DNA from: Platycnemis pennipes
Taxonomy: Eukaryota; Arthropoda; Insecta; Odonata; Platycnemididae
Length of the DNA stretch: 64,000 bases
Direction of reading: 5' to 3'
Assembly (NCBI GenBank): GCA_933228895.1
Contig: OW121846.1
Span: 150,210,746-150,274,745, forward strand
Shown: piece by piece, positions 44,901 through 59,800 of the stretch
How positions within the stretch are numbered: the stretch's first letter is position 1
Layout: each line of letters begins with the position of its first letter
Notes under the pieces: generated by a model
What the model saw: the letters and a program-made list of their open reading frames with translations, nothing else
What the model was told of the DNA's origin: nothing
Databases searched by the model: none
Program-made: the position numbers and the translations under genes

Positions 44901-47669
44901 GCGATGTTCACTGAATTATGTGCAAATTAATCAGCGAAATTAAAAATATCGATTCGTGGCACTCCTCTCTAATACTGATCATCCATCTGAAATCACTTCT
45001 AGAGCCATCTTTAGAAAAAATTGACACTTTCTACTCTTCTTTGCGATGTTCACTGAATTATGTGCAAATTAATCAGCGAAATTAAAAATATCGATTCGTG
45101 GCACTCCTCTCTAATACTGATCATCCATCTGAAATCACTTCTAGAGCCATCTTTAGAAAAAATTGACACTTTCTACACTTCTCAGCGATGTTCACTGAAT
45201 TATGTGCAAATTAATCAGCGAAATTAAAAATATCGATTCGTGGCACTCCTCTCTAATACTGATCATCCATCTGAAATCATTTCTAGAGCCATCTTTAGAA
45301 AAAATTGACACTTTCTACACTTCTCAGCGATGTTCACTGAATTATGTGCAAATTAATCAGCGAAATTAAAAATATCGATTCGTGGCACTCCTCTCTAATA
45401 CTGATCATCCATCTGAAATCACTTCTAGAGCCATCTTTAGAAAAAATTGACACTTTCTATTCTTCTCAGCGATGTTCACCGAATTATGTGCAAATTAATC
45501 AGCGAAATTAAAAATATCGATTCGTGGCACTCCTCTCTATTACTGATCATCCATCTGAAATCACTTCTAGAGCCATCTTTAGAAAAAATTGACACATTCT
45601 ACTCTTCTCAGCGATGTTCACTGAATTATGTGCAATTTAATCAGCGAAATTAAAAATTTCGATTCGTGGCACTCCTCTCTATTATGGATCATCCATCTAA
45701 AATCACTTCTAGAGCCATCTTTAAAAAAAAATTCACACTTTCTACTCTTCTCAGCGATGTTCCCTGAAATATGTGCAAGTAAATCATCGAAATTAAAAAT
45801 ATCGATTCGTGGCACTCCTCTCTATTATGGATAATCCATCTAAAATCACTTCTAGAGCCATCTTTAGAAAAAATTGACACTTTCTACTCTACTCAGCGAT
45901 GTTCACTGAATTATGTGCAAATAAATCATCGAAATTAAAAATATCGGTTCGTGGCCTTCCTCTATATTAAGGATCATCCATCTAAAATCACTTCTAGAGC
46001 CATCTTTAGAAAAAAGTGACACTTTCTACTCTTCTCAGCGATGTTCAATAAATTATGTGCAAATAAATCAGCAAAAATAAAAATATCGATTCGTGGCACT
46101 CCTCTCTATTACTGATCATCCATCTGAAATCACTTCTAGAGCCATCTTTAGAAAAAATTGACACTTTCTACACTTCTCAGCGATGTTCACTGAATTATGT
46201 GCAAATTAATCAGCGAAATTAAAAATATCGATTCGTGGCACTCCTCTCTAATACTGATCATCCATCTGAAATCACTTCTAGAGCCATCTTTAGAAAAAAT
46301 TGACACTTTCTACTCTTCTTTGCGATGTTCACTGAATTATGTGCAAATTAATCAGCGAAATAAAAATTTCGATTCGTGGCACTCCTCTCTATTATGGATC
46401 ATCCATCTAAAATCACTTCTAGAGCCATCTTTAAAAAAAAATTCACACTTTCTACTCTTCTCAGCGATGTTCCCTGAAATATGTGCAAGTAAATCATCGA
46501 AATTAAAAATATCGATTCGTGGCACTCCTCTCTATTATGGATAATCCATCTAAAATCACTTCTAGAGCCATCTTTAGAAAAAATTGACACTTTCTACTCT
46601 ACTCAGCGATGTTCACTGAATTATGTGCAAATAAATCATCGAAATTAAAAATATCGGTCCGTGGCCTTCCTCTATATTAAGGATCATCCATCTAAAATCA
46701 CTTCTAGAGCCATCTTTAGAAAAAAGTGACACTTTCTACTCTTCTCAGCGATGTTCAATAAATTATGTGCAAATAAATCAGCGAAAATAAAAATATCGAT
46801 TCGTGGCACTCCTCTCTATTACTGATCATCCATCTGAAATCACTTCTAGAGCCATCTTTTGAAGAAATAGACACTTTCTACTCTTCTCAGCGATGTTCAC
46901 TGAATTATGTGCAAATAAATCATCGAAATTAAAAATATCGATTCGTGGCACTCTCTATTATGGATCATCTGTCCGAAATCATTTCTAGAGCCATCTTTAG
47001 AAAAAATTGACACTTTGTACTCTTCTCAGCGATGTTCACTGAATTATGTGCAAATAAATCATCCATATTAAAAATATCGATTCATGGCACTCCTTTCTAT
47101 TATTGATAATCCATCTAAATTCACTTCTAGAGCAATCTTTAGAAAAAATTGACTCTTTCTACTCATCTCAGCGATGTTCACTGATTTATGTGCAATAAAT
47201 CATGGAAATTAAAAATATCGATTCGTGTCACTCCTCTCTATAAGGGATCATCCATCTAAAATCACTTCTAGAGCCATCTTTAGAAAAAATTGACACTTTG
47301 TATTCTTCACAATGAGGTTCACTGAATTATGTGCGAATAAATCATCGAAATGAAAAATATCGATTCGTGGCACTCCTCTCTATTACTGATCATCCATCAT
47401 AAATCACTTCTAGAGCCATCTTTAGAGAAAATTGACTCTTTCTACTCTTCTCAGCGATGTTCACTGAATTATGTGCAAATAAATCATCCATATTAAAAAT
47501 ATCGATTCATGGCACTCCTCTCTATTACTAATCATCCATCTGAAATCTCTTTTAGAGCCATCTTTAGAAGAAATTTACACTTTCTACTCTTCTCAGCGAA
47601 ATTCACAGAATTATGTGCAAATAAATTATCGAAATTAAAAATATCGATTCGTGGCACTCCTCTCTATTA

Positions 47670-47887
47670 AACTCTCCTCACTCCTCTCTGTATGCGTATT
47701 GGATATTTTCCATAGGTGGATATGTGTTGTATATTCGCCATATATTCGTTTTGTATTGTATGTCTTTGTATATTCACTGTGTTTTCTGTGAAATTGTCGG
47801 AACCTTGATGTAAAACTGTTGTGTCTTTGTTGTACTTAAGGGACGATGTCCCAGTGCAAATAAATTGTATATCTATCTATCTATCTA
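47670..47887 (+). mobile_element. 218-bp LINE 3' end inserted in satellite
   Basis: Non-satellite DNA flanked by the 7-bp duplication TCTATTA (47663-47669 and 47888-47894). It ends with a hairpin GGGAC-GAT-GTCCC (47840-47852), CAGTGCAAATAAATTGTAT and an ATCT microsatellite (47871-47890). The hairpin plus short microsatellite tail is typical of the 3' UTR of CR1/jockey-like LINEs, so this is a severely 5'-truncated copy. No coding sequence remains. It differs from the 3' UTR at 6131-6330. Confidence 0.8.
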
Positions 47888-50800
47888 TCTATTATGAATA
47901 ATCCATCTAAATTCACCTCTAGTGCAATCTTTAGAAAAAATTGACACTTTCTACTCTTCTCAGCGATGTTCACTGAATTATGTGCAAAAAAATCAATTAA
48001 ATTAAAAATATCGATTCGTGGCACTCCTCTCTACTATCTATCATCTGTCCAAAATCACTTCTAGAGCCATCACTAGGCAACATTGACACGTTCTACTCTT
48101 CTGAAGGAAATTCACTGAAATATGTGCAAATAAATCAATGAAATTAAAAATATCGATTCGTGGCTCTCTCTATTATTGATCATCTGTCCGAAATCACTTC
48201 TAGAGCCATCTTTAGAAAAAATTAAATCTTTCCACTCTTCTCAGCGATGTTCACTGAATTATGTGCAAATAAATCATCGATATTAAAATATCGATTCGTG
48301 GCACTACTCTCTATTATGGATAATCCATCTAAATTCACTTCTAGAGCAATCTTTAGAAAAAATTGACTCTTTCTACTCTTCTCAGCGATGTTCACTGATT
48401 TATGTGCAATAAATCATCGAAATTAAAAATATCAATTCGTGTCAATCCTCTCTATTTCTGATCATCCATCATAAATCACTTCTAGAGCCATCTTTAGAGA
48501 AAATTGACTCTTTCTACTCTACTCAGCGACGTTCACTGATCTATGTGCAATAAATCATCGAAATTAAAAATATCGATTCGTGGGACTCCTCTCTATTATG
48601 AATAATCCATCTAAATTCACCTCTAGAGCAATCTTTAGAAAATATTGACACTTTCTACTCTTCTCAGCGATTTTCACTGAATTATGTGCAAAAAAATCAA
48701 TTAAATTAAAAATATCGATTCGTGGCACTCCTCTCTACTATCTATCATCTGACCAAAATCACTTCTAGAGCCATCACTAGGCAACATTGACTCTTTCTAC
48801 TCTTCTCAAGGAAATTCACTGAATTTTGTGCGAATAAATCAATGAAATTAAAAATATCGATTTGTGGCACTCTCTATTATGGATCATCTGTCCGAAATCA
48901 TTTCTAGAGCCATCTTTAGAAATAATTGACACTTTGTATTCTTCACAGCGATGTTCACTGAATTATGTGCAAATAAATCATCGAAATTAAAAATATCGAT
49001 TCGTGGCACTCCTCTCTATTACTGATCATCCATCATAAATCACTTCTAGAACCATCTTTAGAGAAAATTGACTCTTTCTACTCATCTCAGCGATGTTCAC
49101 TGATTTATGTGCAATAAATCATCGAAATTAAAAATATCGATTCGTGTCACTCCTCTCTATAAGGGATCATCCATCTAAAATCACTTCTAGAGCCATCTTT
49201 AGAAAAAATTGACACTTTGTATTCTTCACAGCGATGTTCACTGAATTATGCGCAAATAAATAATCGAAATTAAAAATATCGATTCGTGGCACTCCTCTCT
49301 ATTACTGATCATCCATCATAAATCACTTCTAGAGCCATCTTTAGAGAAAATTGACTCTTTCTACTCTTCTCAGCGATGTTCACTGATTTATGTGCAATAA
49401 ATCATCGAAATAAAAAATATCGGTTCGTGGCTTTCCTCTCTATAAAGGATCATCCATCTAAAATCACTTCTAGAGCCATCTTTATAAATAATTAAAACTT
49501 TCTACTCTTCTCAGCGATGTTCACTGAATCATGTGCAAATAAATCATCGAAATTAAAAACATCGATTCGTCGCACTCCTCTCTATTATGAATAATACATC
49601 TAAATTCACTTTTAGAGCCATCTTTAGAAAAAATTGATTCTTTGTACCCTTTTCAGTTAAATTTACTGAACTATGTGCAAATAAATTATCGAAATCAATA
49701 ATATCGATTCGTCGCACTCCTCTCTTTTCTGGATCATCCATACAAAATCACTTCTAGAGCCATCTTTAGAAAAAATTGTCACTTTCTACTCTTGTCAGCG
49801 ATGTTCACTGAATTATGTGCAAATGAATCAGCAAAATTAAAAACATCGATTCGTGGCACTCCTCTCTACTATGAATAATCCATCTTAATTCACTTCTAGA
49901 GCCATCTTTAGAAAAAATTGATTCTTTATACTCTTTTCAGTTAAATTTACTGAACTATGTGCAAATAAATTATCGAAATCATTAATATCGATTCGTGGCT
50001 GTCCTCTCTATTCTTGGTCTACCTTCAAAAATCACTTCTGGAGCCATCTTTAGAAAAAATTGTCACTTTCTACTCTTCTCTGCGATGTTCACTGAATAAT
50101 GTGCAAATTAATCAGCGAAATAAAAAATATCGATTCGTGGCACTCCTCTCTACTATGGATCATCCATCATAAATCACTTCTAGGGCCATCTTTAGAGAAA
50201 ATTGACTCTTTCTACTCTTCTCAGCGATGTTCACTGATTTATGTGCAATAAATCATCGAAATTAAAAATATCGATTCGTGTCACTCCTCTCTATAAAGGA
50301 TCATCCATCTAAAATCACTTCTAGAGCCATCTTTAGAAAAAATTGACACTTTATATACTTCACAGCGATGTTCACTGAATTATGTGCAAATAAATCATCG
50401 AAATTAAAAATATCGGTTCGTCGCACTCCTCTCTTTTCTGGATCATCCATACAAAATCACTTCTAGAGCCATCTTTTGAAAAAATTAAAACTTTCTACTC
50501 TTTTCAGTGATGTTCACTGAATTATGTGAAAATAAATCATCGATATTAAAAATATTGGTTCGTGACTTTCCTCTCTATAAAGGATCATCCATCTGAAATC
50601 ACTTCTACAGCCATCTTTAGAAGAAATTGACACTTTCTACTCTTCTCAGCGATGTTCACTGAATTATGTACAAATGAATCATAGAGATTAAAAATATCGA
50701 TTCGTGGCACTCCTCTCTATTAAGGATCATCCATCTAAAATCACTTATAGTGCAATCTTTAGAAAAAATTGACACTTTCTACTCTTCTCAGCGATGTTCA

Positions 50801-53800
50801 CTGAATTATGTGCAAATTAATCAGCGAAATAAAATATTGCGATTCGTGGCACTCCTCTCTATTATGGATCATCCATCTTAAATCACTTCTAGAGCCATCA
50901 CTAGGCAACATTGACACTTTCTACTCTTCGCAAGGAAATTCACTGAAATATGTGCAAATAAATCAATGAAATTAAAAATATAGATTCGTGGCTCTCTCTA
51001 TTATGGATCATCTGTCCGAAATCACTTCTAGAGCCATCTTTAGAAAAAATTAAATCTTTCCACTCTTCTCAGCGATGTTCACTGAATTATGTGCAAATAA
51101 ATCATCGATATTAAAAATATCGATTCGGTGCACTCCTCTCTATTATGGATAATCCATCTAAATTCACTTCTAGGGCAATCTTTAGAAAAAATTGACTCTT
51201 TCTACTCTTCTCAGCGTTGTTCACTGAATTATGTGCAAATTAATCAGCGAAAATAAAAATATCGATTCGTGGCATTCCTCTCTATTCTTGATCTACCTTC
51301 AAAAATCAGTTCTATAGCCATATCTAGAAAAAATTGACACTTTCTACTCTTCTCAGCGTTATTCACTGAATTATGTGCAAATAAATCATCTAAATTAAAA
51401 ATATCGGTTCGTGGCTTTCCTCTCTATAAAGGATCATCCATCTAAAATCACTTCTAGAGCCATCTTTAGAAAAAATTGACACTTTCTACTCTTCTCAGCG
51501 ATGTTCACTGAATTATGTGCAAATAAATCATCGAAATTAAAAATATCGGTTCGTTACCTTCCTCTCTATTAAGGATCATCCATCTAAAATCACTTCTAGA
51601 GCAATCTTTAGAAAAAATTAACACTTTTCTCTTCTCAGTGATGTTCACTGAATTATGTGCAAATAAATCATCTAAATTAAAAATATCGATTCGTGGCCTT
51701 CCTCTCTATTAAGGATCATCCATCTAAAATCACTTCTAGAGCCATCTTTAGAAAAAATTGACACTTTCTACTCTTCTCAGCGATGTTCACTGAATTATGT
51801 GCAAATAAATCATCGAAATTAAAAATATCGGTTCGTGGCTTTCCTCTCTATAAAGGATCATCCATCTAAAATCACTTCTAGAGCCATCTTTTGAAAAAAT
51901 TAAAACTTTCTACTCTTCTCAGCGATGTTCACTGAATTATGTGCAAATAAATCATCGAAATTAAAAATATCGGTTCGTGGCTTTCCTCTCTATAAAGGAT
52001 CATCCATCTAAAATCACTTCTAGAGCCATCTTTAGAAAAAATTGACACTTTCTACTCTTCACAGCGATGTTCACGGAATTATGTGCAAATAAATCATCGA
52101 AATTAAAAATATCGAATCATGGCACTCCTCTCTATTACTAATCATCCATCTGAAATCTCTTTTAGAGCCATCTTTAGAAGAAATTGACACTTTCTACTCT
52201 TCTCTGCGATGTTCACTGAATTACGTGCAAATAAATCATCGAAATTAAAAAAATCGATTCGTAGCACTCCTCTCTATTACTGTTCATCCATCTGAAATCA
52301 CTTCTACAGCCATCTTTAGAACAAAATTGACACTTTCTACTCTTGTCAGCAATGGTAACTGAATCAGGTGCAAATAAATCATCGAAATTAAAAATATAGT
52401 TTCGTGGCACTCCTCTCTATTATGGATCATCCATCTGAAATCACTTCTAAGGCTATCATAAGGCAACATTGACTCTTTCTACTCTTCTCAGCGATGATCA
52501 ATGAATTATGTGCAAATAAATCAGCGAAATTAAAAATATCGATTCGTGGCTGTCCTCTCTATTCTTGGTCTACCTTCAGAAATCACATCTATAGCCATCT
52601 TTAGAAAAAATTGACACTTTCTACTCTTCTCAGCGATGTTCACTGAATTATGTGCAAATTAATCAGCGAAATAAAATATTGCGATTCGTGGCACTCCTCT
52701 CTATTATGGATCATCCATCTTAAATCACTTCTAGAGCCATCACTAGGCAACATTGACACTTTCTACTCTTCTCAAGGAAATTCACTGAAATATTTGCAAA
52801 TAAATCAATGAAATTAAAAATATAGATTCGTGGCTCTCTCTATTATGGATCATCTGTCCGAAATCACTTCTAGAGCCATCTTTAGAAAAAATTAAATCTT
52901 TCCACTCTTCTCAGCGATGTTCACTGAATTATGTGCAAATAAATCATCCATATTAAAAATATCGATTCATGGCACTCCTCTTTATTATGGATAATCCATC
53001 TAAATTCACTTCTAGAGCAATCTTAAGAAAAAATTGACTCTTTCTACTCTTCTCAGCGATGTTCACTGAGTTATGTGCAATAAATCATCGAAATTAAAAA
53101 TATCAATTCGTGTTACTCCTCTCTAGTATCTATCATCTGTCCGAAAACACTTCTAGAGCCATCACTAGGCAACATTGACTCTTTCTACTCTTCTCAAGGA
53201 AATTCACTGAATTATGTGCAAATAAATCAATGAAATTAAAAATATCGATTTGTGGCACTCTCTATTATGGATCATCTGTCCGAAATCATTTCTAGAGCCA
53301 TCTTTAGAAAAAATTGACACTTTGTATTCTTCACAGCGATGTTCACTGAATTATGTGCAAATAAATCATCGAAATTAAAAATATCGATTCGTGGCACTCC
53401 TCTCTATTACTGATCATCCATCATAAATCACTTCTAGAGCCATCTTTAGAGAAAATTGACTCTTTCTAGTCTTCTCAGCGATGTTCACTGAATTATGTGC
53501 AAATAAATCATTCATATGAAAAATATCGAATCATGGCACTCCTTTCTATTATGGATAATCCATCTAAATTCACTTCTAGAGCAATCTTTAGAAAAAATTG
53601 ACTCTTTCTATTCATCTCAGCGATGTTCACTGATTTATGTGCAATAAATCATCGAAATTAAAAATATCGATTCGTGTCACTCCTTTCTATAAGGGATCAT
53701 CCATCTAAAATCACTTCTAGAGCCATCTTTAGAAAAAATTGACACTTTGTATTCTTCACAGCGATGTTCACTGCATTATGTGCAAATAAATCATCGATAT

Positions 53801-56800
53801 TAAAAATATCGGTTCGTGCCTTCCTCACTATAAAGGATCATCCATCTAAAATCACTTCTAGAGCCATCTTTCGAAAAAATTGACACTTTGTATTCTTCTC
53901 AGCGAAGTTCAATGAATTATGTGCAAATAAATCAGCGAAAATAAAAATATCGATTCGTCGCACTCCTCTCTATTACTAATCATTCATCTGAAATCACTTC
54001 TACAGCCATTTTTTATAAGAAATTGACTCTTTCTACTCTTCACAGCGATGTTCACTGAATTATGTGCAAATAAATCATCGAAATTAAAAATATCGGTCCA
54101 TGGCCTTCCTCTATATAAAGGATCATCTATCTAAAATCACTTCTAGAGCCATCTTTAGAAAAAATTGACACTTTGTATTCTTCACAGCGATGTTCACTGA
54201 ATTATGTGCAAATAAATAATCGAAATTAAAAATATCGATTCGTGGCACTCCTCTCTATTACTGATCATCCATCATAAATCACTTCTAGAGCCATCTTTAG
54301 AGAAAATTGACTCTTTCAATCTTCTCAGCGATGTTCACTGATTTATGTGCAATAAATCATCGAAATTAAAAATATCGGTTCGTGGCTTTCCTCTCTATAA
54401 AGGATCATCCATCTAAAATCACTTCTAGAGAAATCTTTAGAAAAAATTGACTCTTTCTACTCTTCTCAGCGATGTTCACTGATTTATGTGCAATAAATCA
54501 TCGAAATTAAAAATATCAATTCGTGTCACTCCTCTCTATTATCTATCATCTGTCCGAAAACACTTCTAGAGCCATCACTAGGCAACATTGACTCTTTCTA
54601 CTCTTCTCAAGGAAATTCACTGAATTATGTGCAAATAAATCAATGAAATTAGAAATATCGATTTGTGGCACTCTCTAATATGGATCATCTGTCCGAAATC
54701 ATTTCTAGAGCCATCTTTAGAAAAAATTGACACTTTGTATTCTTCACAGCGATGTTCACTGAATTATGTGCAAATAAATCATCGAAATTAAAAATATCGA
54801 TTCGTGGCACTCCTCTCTATTACTGATCATCCATCATAAATCACTTCTAGAGCCATCTTTAGAGAAAATTGACTCTTTCTAGTCTTCTCAGCGATGTTCA
54901 ATGAATTATGTACAAATAAATCATTCATATGAAAAATATCGATTCATGGCACTCCTTTCTATTATGGATAATCCATCTAAATTCACTTCTAGAGCAATCT
55001 TTAGAAAAAATTGACTCTTTCTACTCATCTCAGCGATGTTCCCTGATTTATGTGCAATAAATCATCGAAATTAAAAATATCGAATCATGGCACTCCTCTC
55101 TATTACTAATCATTAATCTGAAATCTCTTTTAGAGCCATCTTTAGAAGAAATTGACACTTTCCACTCTTCTATGCGATGTTCACTGAATTACGTGCAAAT
55201 AAATCATCGAAATTAAAAAAATCGATTCGTGGCACTCCTCTCTATTACTGTTCATCCATCTGAAATCACTTCTACAGCCATCTTTAGAAAAAAATTGACA
55301 CTTTCTACTCTTGTCAGCAATGTTAACTGAATCAGGTGCAAATAAATCATCGAAATTAAAAATATCGTTTCGTGGCACTCCTCTCTATTATGGATCATCC
55401 ATCTTAAATCACTTCTAAGGCTATCATAAGGCAACATTGACTCTTTCTAATCTTCTCAGCGATGATCAATGAATTATGTGCAAATAAATCAGCGAAATTA
55501 AAAATATCGATTCGTGGCTGTCCTCTCTATTCTTGGTCTACCTTCAGAAATCACTTCTATAGCCATCTTTAGAAAAAATTGACACTTTCTACTCTTCTCA
55601 GCGATGTTCACTGAATTATGTGCAAATTAATCAGCGAAATAAAATATTGCGATTCGTGGCACTCCTCTCTATTATGGATCATCCATCTTAAACACTTCTA
55701 GAGCCATCACTAGGCAACATTGACACTTTCTACTCTTCTCAAGGAAATTCACTGAAATATTTGCAAATAAATCAATGAAATTAAAAATATAGATTCGTGG
55801 CTCTCTCTATTATGGATCATCTGTCCGAAATCACTTCTAGAGCCATCTTTAGAAAAAATTAAATCTTTCCACTCTTCTCAGCGATGTTCACTGAATTATG
55901 TGCAAATAAATCATCGATATTAAAAATATCGATTCGTGGCACTCCTCTCTATTATGGATAATCCATCTAAATTCACTTCTAGAGCAATCTTTAGAAAAAA
56001 TTGACTCTTTCTACTCTTCTCAGCGATGTTCACTGATTTATGTGCAATAAATCATCGAAATTAAAAATATCAATTCGTGTTACTCCTCTCTATTATCTAT
56101 CATCTGTCCGAAAACACTTCTAGAGCCATCACTAGGCAACATTGACTCTTTCTACTCTTCTCAAGGAAATTCACTGAATTATGTGCAAATAAATCAATGA
56201 AATTAAAAATATCGATTTGTGGCACTCTCTATTATGGATCATCTGTCCGAAATCATTTCTAGAGCCATCTTTAGAAAAAATTGACACTTTGTATTCTTCA
56301 CAGCGATGTTCACTGAATTATGTGCAAATAAATCATCGAAATTAAAAATATCGATTCGTGGCACTCCTCTCTATTACTGATCATCCATCATAAATGACTT
56401 CTAGAGCCATCTTTAAGGAAAATTGACTCTTTCTAGTCTTCTCAGCGATGTTCACTGAATTATGTGCAATAAATCATCGAAATTAAAAATATCGGTTCGT
56501 GGCACTCCTCTCTATTATCTATCATCCCTGCGAAAACACTTCTAGAGCCATCACTAGGCAACATTGACTCTTTCTAATCTTCTCAAGGAAATTCACTGAA
56601 TTATGTGCAAATAAATCATCCATATTAAAAATATCGATTCATGGCACTCCTTTCTATTATGGATAATCCATCTAAATTCACTTCTAGAGCAATCTTTAGA
56701 AAAAATTGACTCTTTCTACTCATCTCAGCGATGTTCACTGATTTATGTGCAATAAATCATCGAAATTAAAAATATCGATTCGTGTCACTCCTCTCTATAA

Positions 56801-59800
56801 GGGATCATCCATCTAAAATCACTTCTAGAGCCATCTTTAGAAAAAATTGACACTTTGTATTCTTCACAGCGATGTTCACTGAATTATGTGCAAATAAATA
56901 ATCGAAATTAAAAATATAGATTCGTGGCTCTCTCTATTATGGATCATCTGTCCGAAATCACTTCTAGAGCCATCTTTAGAAAAAATTAAATCTTTCCACT
57001 CTTCTCAGCGATGTTCACTGAATTATGTGCAAATAAATGATCGATATTAAAAATATCGATTCGTGGCACTCCTCTCTATTATGGATAATGCATCTAAATT
57101 CACTTCTAGAGCAATCTTTAGAAAAAATTGACTCTTTCTACTCTTCTCAGCGATGTTCACTGATTTATGTGCAATAAATCATCGAAATTAAAAATATCAA
57201 TTCGTGTTACTCCTCTCTATTATCTATCATCTGTCCGAAAACACTTCTAGAGCCATCACTAGGCAACATTGACTCTTTCTACTCTTCTCAAGGAAATTCA
57301 CTGAATTATGTGCAAATAAATCAATGAAATTAAAAATATCAATTTGTGGCACTCTCTATTATGGATCATCTGTCCGAAATCATTTCTAGAGCCATCTTTA
57401 GAAAAAATTGACACTTTGTATTCTTCACAGCGATGTTCACTGAATTATGTGCAAATAAATCATCGAAATTAAAAATATCGATTCGTGGCACTCCTCTCTA
57501 TTACTGATCATCCATCATAAATCACTTCTAGAGCCAACTTTAGAGAAAATTGACTCTTTCTAGTCTTCTCAGCGATGTTCACTGAATTATGTGCAAATAA
57601 ATCATTCATATGAAAAATATCGATTCATGGCACTCCTTTCTATTATGGATAATCCATCTAAATTCACTTCTAGAGCAATCTTTAGAAAAAATTGACTCTT
57701 TCTTCTCATCTCAGCGATGTTCCCTGATTTATGTGCAATAAATCATCGAAATTAAAAATATCGATTCGTGTCACTCCTCTCTATAAGGGATCATCCATCT
57801 AAAATCACTTCTAGAGCCATCTTTAGAAAAAATTGACACTTTGTATTCTTCACAGCGATGTTCACTGAATTATGTGCAAATAAATCAACGAAATTAAAAA
57901 TATCGATTCGTGGCACTCCTCTCTATTACTGATCATCCATCATAAATCACTTCTAGAGCCATCTTTAGAGAAAATTGAATCTTTCACTCTTCTCAGCGAT
58001 GTTCACTGATTTATGTGCAATAAATCATCGAAATTAAAAATATCAATTCGTGTTACTCCTCTCTATTATCTATCATCTGTCCGAAAACACTTCTAGAGCC
58101 ATCACTAGGCAACATTGACTCTTTCTACACTTCTCAAGGAAATTCACTGAAATATGTGCAAATAAATCATCGATATTAAAAATATCGGTTCAAGGCTTTA
58201 CTCTCTGTAAAGGATCATCCATCTAAAATCACTTCTAGAGCCATCTTTAGAAAAAATTGACACTTTCTACTCTTGTCAGCAATGTTAACTGAATCAGGTG
58301 CAAATAAATCATCGAAATTAAAAATATCGTTTCGTGGCACTCCTCTCTATTACTGTTCATCCATCTGAAATCACTTCTACAGCCATCTTTAGAAAAAAAT
58401 TGACACTTTCTACTCTTGTCAGCAATGTTAACTGAATCAGGTGCAAATAAATCATCGAAATTAAAAATATCGTTTCGTGGCACTCCTCTCTATTATGGAT
58501 CATCCATCTTAAATCACTTCTAAGGCTATCATAAGGCAACATTGACTCTTTCTACTCTTCTCAGCGATGATCAATGAATTATGTGCAAATAAATCAGCGA
58601 AATTAAAAATATCGATTCGTGGCTGTCCTCTCTATTCTTGGTCTACCTTCAGAAATCACTTCTATAGCCATCTTTAGAAAAAATTGACACTTTCTACTCT
58701 TCTCAGCGATGTTCACTGAATTATGTGCAAATTAATCAGCGAAATAAAATATTGCGATTCGTGGCACTCCTCTCTATTATGGATCATCCATCTTAAATCA
58801 CTTCTAGAGCCATCACTAGGCAACATTGACACTTTCTACTCTTCTCAAGGAAATTCACTGAAATATTTGCAAATAAATCAATGAAATTAAAAATATAGAT
58901 TCGTGGCTCTCTCTATTATGGATCATCTGTCCGAAATCACTTCTAGAGCCATCTTTAGAAAAAATTAAATCTTTCCACTCTTCTCAGCGATGTTCACTGA
59001 ATTATGTGCAAATAAATCATCGATATTAAAAATATCGATTCGTGGCACTCCTCTCTATTATGGATAATCCATCTAAATTCACTTCTAGAGCAATCTTTAG
59101 AAAAAATTGACTCTTTCTACTCTTCTCAGCGATGTTCACTGATTTATGTGCAATAAATCATCGAAATTAAAAATATCAATTCGTGTTACTCCTCTCTATT
59201 ATCTATCATCTGTCCGAAAACACTTCTAGAGCCATCACTAGGTAACATTGACTCTTTCTACTCTTCTCAAGGAAATTCACTGAATTATGTGCAAATAAAT
59301 CAATGAAATTAAAAATATCGATTTGTGGCACTCTCTATTATGGATCATCTGTCCGAAATCATTTCTAGAGCCATCTTTAGAAAAAATTGACACTTTGTAT
59401 TCTTCACAGCGATGTTCACTGAATTATGTGCAAATAAATCATCGAAATTAAAAATATCGATTCGTGGCACTCCTCTCTATTACTGATCATCCATCATAAA
59501 TGACTTCTAGAGCCATCTTTAGAGAAAATTGACTCTTTCTAGTCTTCTCAGCGATGTTCACTGAATTATGTGCAATAAATCATCGAAATTAAAAATATCG
59601 GTTCGTGGCACTCCTCTCTATTATCTATCATCTGTCCGAAAACACTTCTAGAGCCATCACTAGGCAACATTGACTCTTTCTAATCTTCTCAAGGAAATTC
59701 ACTGAATTATGTGCAAATAAATCATCCATATTAAAAATATCGATTCATGGCACTCCTTTCTATTATGGATAATCCATCTAAATTCACTTCTAGAGCAATC

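Larger units (their letters stand above)
35959..47669 (+). repeat. 142-bp satellite array, middle block (about 82 monomers)
   Basis: The array resumes in the monomer cut by the LTR element (ACTTTCTACACTTCTCAGC). Same orientation and period as the left block. From 37.5 to 46.9 kb it is dominated by near-identical higher-order copies with ATTACTGATCATCCATCTGAA and GATTTATGTGCAAATTAATC variants. Open frames of up to 162 codons (44067-44555) cross several monomers and are incidental. Confidence 0.97.
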
